From: PALSA-1196 sp036833805
GTDB lineage: Bacteria; Pseudomonadota; Gammaproteobacteria; Steroidobacterales; Steroidobacteraceae
NCBI GenBank assembly: GCA_036833805.1
Contig: DAITPA010000084.1
Span: 1 to 5,745, forward strand
Length of the DNA: 5,745 nucleotides
Direction of reading: 5' to 3'
A program made the position numbers and the translations under genes. The stretch's first letter is position 1. Each line of letters begins with the position of its first letter. Shown here piece by piece: positions 1 through 5,745 of this stretch. The notes under the pieces are model-generated. The model searched no databases and was not told where the DNA came from. It worked only from the letters and a program-made list of their open reading frames with translations.

Positions 1-2462
1 AAGTAGATCTGCCCGCCGCGCCGCAGCTCGCGCAACGCCGCTTCGCGCAGCGTTGGCGCATGCCACTCGATGATGAAAGTCTTGATGGCAAGCCGCTCAG
101 CCGGCGGGGTCGTGATGAGCGACAGATCGCGCAAGCCTCCCAACGCCATATTGAGAGTGCGTGGAATGGGCGTGGCGGTCAGCGTGAGGACGTGGACTTC
201 GGCGCGCAGCGCCTGCAGGCGCTCCTTATCGCGCACGCCGAAGCGGTGCTCTTCATCGATAACGATCAGGCCCAAGTCTTTGAAGCGCGCATGCGCATGC
301 AACAGGCGATGGGTTGCTATGACGATGTCGACCTTGCCCTGCTCGATGGCTTGCAGCGTCGCCTGCGTCTCGCGCCCGGAGCCGAAGCGCGACAGGGACT
401 CGATGCGCACGGGCCAGTCGGCGAAACGATCTTTGAAGTTGGTGAGATGCTGCTGCGCGAGGAGAGTGGTTGGCACCAGCACGGCGACCTGCCTGCCTGC
501 CTGCACGGTGACGAACGCCGCGCGCATCGCAACCTCGGTCTTGCCGAAGCCGACATCACCGCAAATGATCCGGTCCATCGGCCGCGCGCTCGTTAGATCG
601 CTCAGCACCTGGCTGATCGCCTCGGCCTGATCATCAGTTTCCTCGAACGGGAAGGCGTTGGCAAAGCTCTGGTACTCGAGTTCCGGCACCGGGATCTGCA
701 AGCCCTGGCGCGCGCGGCGCCGCGCATACAGATCGAGAAGCTCGGCGGCAACGTCGCGAATCTGCTGAGCGGCGCGTTTTTTCGCCTTGGCCCATTGATC
801 GCTGCCGAGTTTGTGCAGCGGCGCGCTCTCGGGCGCGGCACCCGTGTAGCGCGTAATGAGATGCAGCGACTGCACCGGGACGTAAACGCGGTCGCCATCC
901 AAATACTCGAGCACCAGGAACTCGCCGCGTTGCCCTGCGACGTCCATCGCCTGCAGCCCGACGTAGCGTCCGACACCATATTCTTCGTGGACGACGGGCG
1001 CGCCGGGATTCAAGTCCTGCAGATCGCGCAGGATCGCTTCCGGGTCGGTCGCGGCGCGCTTGCGGCGCCGTTCCTGGCGGGCGCGTGCGCCGAAGAGTTG
1101 CGCCTCGGAGACAACGGCTATGGGCGGCTCTATGAGAGTTAGACCCTCGAGATCCGGAGCGACAGTGAGAGCAACAAGCGCCGTGCCGCTGGCGAACTCG
1201 TCCCAACCCTCTACCGGCGTCACGCTGTAGTCTGCGGCGCGCAGCATCTCGTGCAGCACTTCACGGCGGCCAGCCGAATCGGCCGCGATCAGTACGCGGC
1301 CGTCAAATTGACTGACAAAGCTCTCGAGCGCCGCGAAGGGTTTATCCGCATGCGTATCGATGCGCAGCGCGCGTGGTGCGGCGGTTGGAAAGTTGTGCAC
1401 GCCGTCCGTCTGCGGCGCGGTTTGAAGGTCGGCTTTGAAACTGTTGAGCTCGATCGTCGCAAAGCTTGCCAACTGCGATTCAATTTCTGTCGGGTTGAGA
1501 AACAGCTCGTGCGGCGCCAGGATCGGGCGCTCAATGTCGTGCCGCCGCGCCTCGTAGCGGCTCTCGATATCTTGCCAGTTGCGCTCTAGTGCGCCCGTCA
1601 ATGTCACATCGCGCACGAGGACGGCGTTCTGCGGCAGATAGTCAAAGAGCGTCGCCGTGGTCTCAAAGAAGAGCGGCAGGTAGAATTCGATCCCGGCGGG
1701 CGCCAAGCCCTCACTCACGCCGCGATAGATGCCCGCCTGCGTCGGCTCGCCTTCGAAGCGTGCGCGGAAACGGCCGCGAAAGACGCGCACGGCATCCGCG
1801 TCGAGGGGCATTTCGCGGGCCGGCAGCATGCGTACGCGCTCAAGGGCGTTAAGTGAGCGCTGTGTCTCAGGGTCGAAGCGCCGAATGCCCTCGATGACGT
1901 CGTCGAAGAGATCGATGCGCAAGGGCGTGGCGGAGCCCATCGGGAATACGTCGAGGAGTGAGCCGCGCACCGCGAACTCGCCGGGGCTCGTGACTTGGCC
2001 GACGCTTGCGTAGCCCGCTTCAATGAGGCGGCTGCGAAACGCCGGCAGCGCGAAGCGGTCGCCCTTGGTGAGTTCAAAGGCGCGCCCCTGCACGTATGCA
2101 GGGGGCGGCAGGCGCTGAATGAGCGTGTCGGCGGCGACGACCAGACAGCCGCTGCGTTCCTGTGGCAACGCGAACAGAGTGCGCAGTCGCTCGGAGGTGA
2201 TGTCCGGGTGTGGCGAGAAGAGGTCGTAGGGGAGGACCTCCCAATCGGGCAGCGTAAGAAGAGACAGGCGTGCGCCGGCAAAGAATCGCAGCTCGGCGCT
2301 TCGGCGTTCAAGCTCGCGCGCATCCGCGGCGATGATGACGTACAAGCGCTCATCCGAGCGCGCGGCCTCCGCAAGCGCAAGCGCCGCAGCGCTGCCGTAC
2401 AGCTGACGCCATTCAATATGCCGCTCGTTACGGGTGGGTACAGGTGGCTTCAGCAGTGACAA
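1..2462 (-). CDS. mfd: Transcription-repair coupling factor Mfd, N-terminal ~820 residues (3' end off the left edge)
   Basis: Mfd is a cytoplasmic DNA translocase that removes RNA polymerase stalled at lesions and recruits UvrA for nucleotide excision repair. The reading frame is open from residue 1 to the window edge. The UvrB-like N-terminal module (about 1-350) has the GEFAVRG and LLDVFPMGS blocks. R166, R182 and F186 align with E. coli R165, R181 and F185, reported UvrA contacts (from memory). The RNA-polymerase-interacting domain is near 485-560 (HEEYGVGRY from H492, VYVPVQSLHL around 526-535). The translocase core follows: Walker A GDVGFGKTE at 635-643, DEEH at 736-739, TATPIPRT at 762-769. 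The second helicase lobe, TRG motif and C-terminal domain 7 are outside the window; the family is about 1150 residues. There is no in-frame ATG near the start. TTG at 2462 follows GGGGAA with a 6-base gap, lies after an in-frame TAA, and keeps E. coli numbering within one residue in the UvrA-contact region. Product very sure, start fairly sure. Confidence 0.97.
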   Translation of the reverse strand, partial: MSLLKPPVPTRNERHIEWRQLYGSAAALALAEAARSDERLYVIIAADARELERRSAELRFFAGARLSLLTLPDWEVLPYDLFSPHPDITSERLRTLFALPQERSGCLVVAADTLIQRLPPPAYVQGRAFELTKGDRFALPAFRSRLIEAGYASVGQVTSPGEFAVRGSLLDVFPMGSATPLRIDLFDDVIEGIRRFDPETQRSLNALERVRMLPAREMPLDADAVRVFRGRFRARFEGEPTQAGIYRGVSEGLAPAGIEFYLPLFFETTATLFDYLPQNAVLVRDVTLTGALERNWQDIESRYEARRHDIERPILAPHELFLNPTEIESQLASFATIELNSFKADLQTAPQTDGVHNFPTAAPRALRIDTHADKPFAALESFVSQFDGRVLIAADSAGRREVLHEMLRAADYSVTPVEGWDEFASGTALVALTVAPDLEGLTLIEPPIAVVSEAQLFGARARQERRRKRAATDPEAILRDLQDLNPGAPVVHEEYGVGRYVGLQAMDVAGQRGEFLVLEYLDGDRVYVPVQSLHLITRYTGAAPESAPLHKLGSDQWAKAKKRAAQQIRDVAAELLDLYARRRARQGLQIPVPELEYQSFANAFPFEETDDQAEAISQVLSDLTSARPMDRIICGDVGFGKTEVAMRAAFVTVQAGRQVAVLVPTTLLAQQHLTNFKDRFADWPVRIESLSRFGSGRETQATLQAIEQGKVDIVIATHRLLHAHARFKDLGLIVIDEEHRFGVRDKERLQALRAEVHVLTLTATPIPRTLNMALGGLRDLSLITTPPAERLAIKTFIIEWHAPTLREAALRELRRGGQIY

Positions 2463-2468
2463 GATCGA

Positions 2469-2474
2469 TTCCCC
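2469..2474 (-). promoter_or_regulatory. Probable ribosome binding site of mfd
   Basis: On the minus strand the bases read GGGGAA, six bases before the TTG at 2462-2460. The match to the anti-Shine-Dalgarno sequence is partial. It matters because it helps choose TTG 2462 over another in-frame TTG further upstream, which has no such purine run. Confidence 0.5.
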
Positions 2475-2501
2475 AACCGGTGCGCGCCGCAAGAACGCGG
2501 C

Positions 2502-2529
2502 ACTTTACCGGGCCGGGGACTGATCGCAA
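2502..2529 (-). promoter_or_regulatory. Possible sigma-70 promoter for mfd
   Basis: Reading the minus strand, TTGCGA (2529-2524, 4 of 6 to the -35 consensus) and TAAAGT (2507-2502, 4 of 6 to the -10 consensus) are 16 bases apart. Transcription would begin near 2495, giving a leader of about 30 bases before the TTG start. In such GC-rich DNA a match of this quality is suggestive only. mfd may also be read through from the small gene upstream. Confidence 0.35.
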
Positions 2530-2531
2530 GA

Positions 2532-2547
2532 GCGCGTCGTGACGCGC
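2532..2547 (-). terminator. Short perfect hairpin between the small secreted-protein gene and mfd
   Basis: GCGCGTC and GACGCGC form an inverted repeat with 2 bases between the arms (in practice a 6-bp stem with a 4-base loop), 18 bases after the stop codon of the upstream gene. On the minus strand it is followed by TCTTGCGATC, which is not a proper T-run, so an efficient intrinsic terminator is doubtful. It could instead be a weak attenuator, a transcript-end stabiliser, or chance in GC-rich DNA. It sits immediately upstream of the suggested mfd -35 box. Confidence 0.3.
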
Positions 2548-2565
2548 GGCGGGCGAGGTGTGTCG

Positions 2566-2847
2566 CTAGCCGCTCGTGACGACCGCGTGGATGACGCGAT
2601 CGCGCTCGAAGAAAACCGAAAATCCGGCGTAGTCCCAACGTGTAATCGGCGGCACGCCAACGGTTGGATGGCGCGTGACGGGGGCGCCGAACTTCGCCTC
2701 GACTGTCGTCATCGTGCTGCCGCGCGCGGGCCGCGCGACGGAAGAATCGCGCACCATAACGTGGTCATCGACGACGACCGTGTCGGCGCATGCGACCCCG
2801 ACGGCACCGAAGCCACACAACAGAGCGACGAAATAGCGGATTTTCAT
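2566..2847 (-). CDS. Small exported protein of unknown function with BamE/SmpA-like pattern
   Basis: The protein has 93 residues. Residues 1-21 form a classical signal peptide: K2 and R4, a hydrophobic core, then A19-C20-A21 with likely cleavage before D22. C20 lacks a good lipobox (glycine at -3), so a soluble periplasmic protein is likelier than a lipoprotein. The mature part carries RGSTMTTVEAKFGAP, resembling the 'G-T-x-x-x-V-x-x-x-x-G-x-P' pattern of the BamE/SmpA/OmlA fold, then VGVPPITRWDY and FSVFFERDRVIHAVV, suggesting beta strands. I recall similar hypothetical proteins near mfd in other gammaproteobacteria, but no known role. ATG 2847 was chosen because AAGGAG lies six bases upstream and the signal peptide starts there; a longer frame from 2907 would bury it. 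The gene is codirectional with mfd, 103 bases ahead. Gene reality is quite sure; the BamE link is inference. Confidence 0.85.
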   Translation of the reverse strand: MKIRYFVALLCGFGAVGVACADTVVVDDHVMVRDSSVARPARGSTMTTVEAKFGAPVTRHPTVGVPPITRWDYAGFSVFFERDRVIHAVVTSG

Positions 2848-2853
2848 ATCGAA

Positions 2854-2859
2854 CTCCTT
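2854..2859 (-). promoter_or_regulatory. Ribosome binding site of the small exported protein
   Basis: The minus strand reads AAGGAG, a near-perfect Shine-Dalgarno sequence, six bases before the ATG at 2847. It settles the start in favour of the signal-peptide methionine over the ATG at 2907. Confidence 0.8.
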
Positions 2860-2872
2860 CACCCGATGTGAA

Positions 2873-2901
2873 TGACTAACGCATCGAGGGCAATCTGTCA
2901 A
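2873..2901 (-). promoter_or_regulatory. Possible promoter of the small exported protein (and perhaps mfd)
   Basis: On the minus strand a perfect -35 hexamer TTGACA (2901-2896) is followed after exactly 17 bases by TAGTCA (2878-2873), a weak -10 keeping only the leading TA. Transcription would start near 2866, leaving a leader of about 19 bases that contains the AAGGAG site. The -35 is convincing, the -10 is not, so an activator or an alternative -10 may be involved. Confidence 0.4.
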
Positions 2902-2912
2902 AGGCACGGCAG

Positions 2913-2922
2913 CTGTGCACAG
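2913..2922. promoter_or_regulatory. Ten-base perfect palindrome CTGTGCACAG in the divergent promoter region
   Basis: The sequence is its own reverse complement and lies just upstream of the minus-strand TTGACA box, about 50 bases before the plus-strand -10. Its position between two divergent transcription units would suit an operator. It is short, I cannot assign it to a known regulator, and chance occurrence is quite possible. Confidence 0.2.
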
Positions 2923-2971
2923 GCTGATTTGTGACGCAGGTCTGATTCTGCGCGGGCGCCGGCCATAACTG

Positions 2972-2980
2972 TGGTTAAAT
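2972..2980 (+). promoter_or_regulatory. Possible extended -10 promoter of the lol operon
   Basis: TGGTTAAAT fits the extended -10 layout (TG, one base, then TTAAAT, 4 of 6 to TATAAT). No good -35 box lies at 15-19 bases, which extended -10 promoters can tolerate. Transcription would start near 2987, about 35 bases before the ATG at 3022. It is the only AT-rich stretch between 2941 and 3020. It coincides with an alternative GTG start at 2971, so it argues against that start. Confidence 0.4.
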
Positions 2981-3021
2981 TACCTCAATCGTCTGCTTCA
3001 CAGGACGCGCGCCGCGCGAGG

Positions 3022-4284
3022 ATGTTCCACCCACTGTCAATCTTCGTGGGACTGCGCTATGTCCGCGCCCGCACCCACAAATTCTTCGTCTCGTTCATCA
3101 CTTGGGCATCCCTTGTCGGCGTCTGCGTCGGGGTCGCGGCGCTAATCGTGATTCTATCAGTGATGAACGGATTTGAGGATGAACTGCGCGATCGCTTGCT
3201 GTCGCTCGGCGCGCATGCGCGCGTCGTCGCGGTCGCAAATGCATCCCCCGGCACGCCGACCCAGGAGGAATGGCAGCGAATGCGCGCCATTGTGCGCGCG
3301 GTTCCCGGCGTTGTCGGCGTCGCGCCGTATGTCGAGCTGCAGGCACTCGCGGTGCGCACACCCGAGATGCTGCCGGTCGTACTGCGCGGGATCGATCCCG
3401 CTGCCGAACGCGAAGTCAATGGCATCGGCCGCGCAGTGACTGAAGGGCGCCTCGCTGATCTTGTTTCCGGGAGCAATCGCGTGATTGTCGGTGCGGTGAT
3501 CGCGCAGCGGCTCGGGGTGATTCTGGGTGACAGCGTCAGCATGCTCATTCCGACGGTGGACGCCGCCGGCGCGCCGAGCCCGGCGCTGCGTCAACTCACG
3601 GTCGCCGGCACCTTCGAGGTTGGATTCCAGGACCACGACGCAACGCTCGTGTTTGCACATATTGACGATGTGCGGGCGCTCGCGCCGGCTCTACAGGGGG
3701 CGCAGGGTTTACGGATCCGCTGCAACGATGCATTTGCGGCTCCCGCGGTCGCCGCGCGCGTACGCGCTGTGCTGCCGGCGGGCTTTGAGGTTATCGACTG
3801 GACGATCGATCATGCGGCCTACTTTCGCGCCGTGCGCATCGAGAAGACGATGATGGCGCTTATTTTACTGTTGATCGTTGCCGTGGCCGCCTTCAACATT
3901 GTGGCGATGCTCGTCATGGTGGTCACTGACAAGCGCACCGATATCGCTATTCTGCGCACGTTCGGCGCATCGCCGCGCAGGGTGATGGGCGTTTTTATCA
4001 CTCAGGGACTCGTCATCGGCTGGCTCGGTGTGCTCTTAGGTGTTGCGCTCGGGGTCGTGCTTGCTTTCAACGTAGACGTCATCGTGCCGGTGCTCGAGCA
4101 CACCTTCCGCTTTCAGATCATGGATGCGGATGTCTACTACACGACGAGCATTCCGTCGGATCTGAAGTGGTCCAATGTTGCCTGGATCGGCTTTGCCGCG
4201 CTCATGTTGACGGGGCTCGCGACGCTGTATCCGGCCCTGCGCGCTGCGCATACTGCGCCCGCCGAAGCGCTGCGCTACGAATAG
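3022..4284 (+). CDS. lolC: Lipoprotein-releasing ABC transporter permease, LolC/LolE family (first copy)
   Basis: This 420-residue inner-membrane subunit of the LolCDE complex helps move mature outer-membrane lipoproteins to LolA. It shows the family's MacB-like layout: a membrane helix at about 22-47 ending in LSVMNGFEDEL, a periplasmic domain at about 50-275, then three helices at about 277-303, 320-350 and 386-404. VAVAAFNIVA (286-295) and TDIAILRTFGAS (306-317) are typical; the latter faces the ATPase. E. coli LolC has 399 residues and LolE 414. The start MFHPLSIFVGLRY and the end PAEALRYE match E. coli LolC as I recall it, so ATG 3022 was chosen; an in-frame GTG at 2971 would add 17 residues. 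GAGG touches the ATG directly, a poor spacing. The loop at 177-190 lacks the LolC Hook signature TPxGxxP, so the letter C is provisional and its role may be that of LolE. The next gene starts 7 bases later. Confidence 0.93.
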   Translation: MFHPLSIFVGLRYVRARTHKFFVSFITWASLVGVCVGVAALIVILSVMNGFEDELRDRLLSLGAHARVVAVANASPGTPTQEEWQRMRAIVRAVPGVVGVAPYVELQALAVRTPEMLPVVLRGIDPAAEREVNGIGRAVTEGRLADLVSGSNRVIVGAVIAQRLGVILGDSVSMLIPTVDAAGAPSPALRQLTVAGTFEVGFQDHDATLVFAHIDDVRALAPALQGAQGLRIRCNDAFAAPAVAARVRAVLPAGFEVIDWTIDHAAYFRAVRIEKTMMALILLLIVAVAAFNIVAMLVMVVTDKRTDIAILRTFGASPRRVMGVFITQGLVIGWLGVLLGVALGVVLAFNVDVIVPVLEHTFRFQIMDADVYYTTSIPSDLKWSNVAWIGFAALMLTGLATLYPALRAAHTAPAEALRYE

Positions 4285-4291
4285 TGCGTGC

Positions 4292-5539
4292 ATGACAGGC
4301 GCCTACGAATGGCTCATTGGCACGCGCTATTTGCGTTCCGCGCACCGCCGCGGTTTCGTGTCCTTTGTCGCGTTGATATCCGTGCTCGGGCTGACGCTCG
4401 GGGTTGCAACCTTGATTGTCGTGCTGTCGGTGATGAATGGCTTCGAACGGGAGCTGCGCACGCGTATTTTGAGCGTCACCGCGCATGCGACGCTCTCCGG
4501 GCTCGATGGCGCGCTACCCGACTGGCGTGCGGCGCGCGACGCAGCGGTGCGTCAGGCGGGTGTCCTCGCCGCGGTACCCTATATCGATGAGCAGGCCATG
4601 TTGTCTCACGGTCAGCGCATCAGCGGTGCGGGCATCCGCGGCGTATTGCCGGAGGCGGAGAGCCGTGCCACCGGCCTTGCGCAGCACATCACCGCGGGAA
4701 GGTTGGCGGACCTTGCCGCCGGGGAGTACCGCATCATTCTCGGCACCGCGCTCGCGCGGGAACTTGCGGCCAAGGTCGGCGACTCGATCGTTCTGGTCGC
4801 GCCCGAGGGCACCGCGACCCCCACCGGAGTCGTGCCGCGCATGCGTCGTTTCCGCGTCGTCGGGCTCTTCGAGTCGGGAATGTACGAGTTCGATCGCGGG
4901 CTCGCGCTCATACATCTGGCTGATGCGGCGCGTCTGTATCGCTTCGGCGACCGGGTGAGCGGCATTCGCCTGGCGCTCGCCGACCCGCAGCGCGCACCCG
5001 CCACGGTGCGCGCACTCGCGCTCGCATTGGGCGGCGGCTTCTACGTCAGCGACTGGACGCATGATCATGCAAATTTCTTCCGTTCGATTGAGATCACCAA
5101 ATCAATGCTGTTCGTCATTCTCTTGATGCTCGTGGCGGTCGCCGCCTTCAATATCGTCGCGACGCTGGTCATGATCGTGAAGGAGAAGCAAACCGACATC
5201 GCGATTCTGCGCACGTTGGGCGCGGGTCCGGGCAACATACTCGCGACTTTTGCCGTACAGGGTGTATTGATTGGTCTTGCCGGGACGCTCTGCGGTGCGG
5301 CGCTCGGGATTCTTGTGTCGCACAATCTGCAGACGCTCGTTGGCGCTTTGGAGCACGCGCTGCATACGCAGTTTTTGGACGCGCGCGTGTATTTCATGAG
5401 CGAGCTGCCGGCGTATGTCGAGCGGCTCGACGTGCTGCGGGTATGTTCCGTAGCCTTTTTGCTGTGCGTGCTCGCGACGGTGTACCCGGCGTGGCGCGCT
5501 GCGCGCACGACACCTGCGGAGGCGCTGCGACATGACTGA
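4292..5539 (+). CDS. lolE: Lipoprotein-releasing ABC transporter permease, LolC/LolE family (second copy, with LolA-binding Hook signature)
   Basis: This 415-residue paralogue of the preceding gene should pair with it in the inner membrane. The first helix spans about 22-47, with LSVMNGFEREL after it, the periplasmic domain about 50-268, and later helices about 271-297, 314-344 and 379-399. VAVAAFNIVATLVM and TDIAILRTLGAG are nearly the same as in the first copy. At 171-186 the loop PEGTATPTGVVPRMRR matches the spacing of the E. coli LolC Hook (P167-P179, with TPMGRIP) and keeps the arginine equivalent to Pad residue R182, but is one residue shorter, with valine where LolC has R163. By this criterion the subunit is LolC-like or LolF-like, so the symbol lolE is positional only. 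The gene begins 7 bases after the upstream stop with no clear Shine-Dalgarno sequence, suggesting translational coupling. It overlaps lolD by 8 bases. The family call is very sure, the C/E assignment is not. Confidence 0.93.
   Translation: MTGAYEWLIGTRYLRSAHRRGFVSFVALISVLGLTLGVATLIVVLSVMNGFERELRTRILSVTAHATLSGLDGALPDWRAARDAAVRQAGVLAAVPYIDEQAMLSHGQRISGAGIRGVLPEAESRATGLAQHITAGRLADLAAGEYRIILGTALARELAAKVGDSIVLVAPEGTATPTGVVPRMRRFRVVGLFESGMYEFDRGLALIHLADAARLYRFGDRVSGIRLALADPQRAPATVRALALALGGGFYVSDWTHDHANFFRSIEITKSMLFVILLMLVAVAAFNIVATLVMIVKEKQTDIAILRTLGAGPGNILATFAVQGVLIGLAGTLCGAALGILVSHNLQTLVGALEHALHTQFLDARVYFMSELPAYVERLDVLRVCSVAFLLCVLATVYPAWRAARTTPAEALRHD
5518..5522 (+). promoter_or_regulatory. Ribosome binding site of lolD inside the second permease gene
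   Basis: GGAGG lies nine bases before the lolD ATG, within codons for the conserved PAEALR end of the permease. It supports ATG 5532 as the start and independent ribosome loading on lolD despite the overlap. Confidence 0.7.
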
Positions 5540-5745
5540 TTCGGTATTGGTAGCCGTTGATGTTTGCAAGAGTTTTCGCCAGGGTCCGGAGACACTGCAG
5601 GTACTGCGCGGCGTGACGCTTGCAGTCGCAGCCGGACAGAGGATCGCAATTGTCGGCGCCTCAGGTTCGGGTAAGACCACGCTCTTGCAGATTCTCGGCG
5701 GTCTTGATCGGCCCACCTCTGGAACAGTGTGCGTGGATGGGCGCG
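5532..5745 (+). CDS. lolD: Lipoprotein-releasing system ATP-binding protein LolD, N-terminal 71 residues (runs off the right edge)
   Basis: LolD is the cytoplasmic ATPase that powers lipoprotein release by the LolCDE complex. The visible part reads MTDSVLVAVDVCKSF at the start, resembling E. coli LolD (LQCDNLCKRY). Walker A GASGSGKT is at 42-49 with K48, followed by LLQILGGLDRPTSG at 51-64; LGGLD-PTSG is typical of the LolD/MacB class of ATPases. The Q-loop, signature motif, Walker B and H-loop lie outside the window; the family is usually about 230 residues. The start codon lies within ATGACTGA, overlapping the end of the second permease gene, so the two genes are co-transcribed and probably translationally coupled. 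The context of two LolC/E permeases makes LolD far likelier than MacB or FtsE. Confidence 0.95.
   Translation, partial: MTDSVLVAVDVCKSFRQGPETLQVLRGVTLAVAAGQRIAIVGASGSGKTTLLQILGGLDRPTSGTVCVDGR

Noticed and set aside
60..1852. Several plus-strand open frames of 87-186 codons
   Set aside because: All lie antisense to mfd, are rich in arginine and alanine without recognisable domains, and carry no supporting ribosome sites. They arise from GC-rich codon usage.
1715..2416. Long minus-strand open frame of 233 codons
   Set aside because: It overlaps mfd in another frame, gives a low-complexity serine/arginine-rich product, and the mfd frame there matches known Mfd blocks. It is a shadow of GC-rich coding DNA.
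2786..2847. Possible lipoprotein signal at C20 or C11 of the small exported protein
   Set aside because: Position -3 is glycine for C20 and alanine for C11, and C11 has leucine at -1; neither fits a lipobox, whereas A-C-A before D22 fits signal peptidase I.
2848..2907. Twenty-residue N-terminal extension of the small exported protein from ATG 2907
   Set aside because: It would bury the signal peptide inside the protein, overlaps the TTGACA box, and lacks the AAGGAG site that serves ATG 2847.
3057..3660. Minus-strand open frames of 163 and 167 codons inside the first permease gene
   Set aside because: They are antisense to a clear LolC/E-family protein and have no recognisable motif.
5065..5716. 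Minus-strand open frames of 194 and 204 codons across the end of the second permease gene and lolD
   Set aside because: They cross two well-supported plus-strand genes and their composition is typical of antisense shadows.
5532..5745. Assignment of the truncated ATPase to MacB or FtsE
   Set aside because: The two LolC/E-type permeases directly upstream and the LolD-like N terminus favour LolD.

Overview
The window looks like chromosomal core-genome DNA from a GC-rich proteobacterium. I infer a gammaproteobacterium: the mfd next to lol arrangement also occurs in Escherichia coli, and the proteins resemble both gamma- and betaproteobacterial members. The sequence alone does not fix genus or family. 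There are no mobile elements, CRISPR arrays, rRNA or tRNA genes. No gene shows an internal frameshift. All genes share the same GC-rich codon style, so nothing points to recent transfer.

Left part, minus strand: the first ~820 codons of mfd, the transcription-repair coupling factor, fill positions 1-2462. The C-terminal part lies off the left edge. It appears to start at TTG. Just upstream in the same orientation (2566-2847) is a small exported protein of 93 residues with a signal peptide and a BamE/SmpA-like sequence pattern. I do not know a function for it.

Right part, plus strand: a divergent 174-bp region (2848-3021) separates these from a compact operon for outer-membrane lipoprotein release. 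It holds two adjacent LolC/LolE-family permeases (3022-4284 and 4292-5539, 7 bp apart), then lolD, the ATPase, which overlaps the second permease by 8 bp and runs off the right edge after 71 codons. Together they would form the inner-membrane LolCDE complex, which extracts mature lipoproteins and passes them to the periplasmic carrier LolA. The order permease-permease-ATPase differs from lolC-lolD-lolE in E. coli.

Main points for a second look: the LolA-binding 'Hook' signature is in the second permease, not the first; the first permease has two competing starts, one inside a probable promoter; mfd lacks an ATG start; and the small secreted protein next to mfd is uncharacterised. I found no clearly new biological system; most of the window is recognisable housekeeping sequence.
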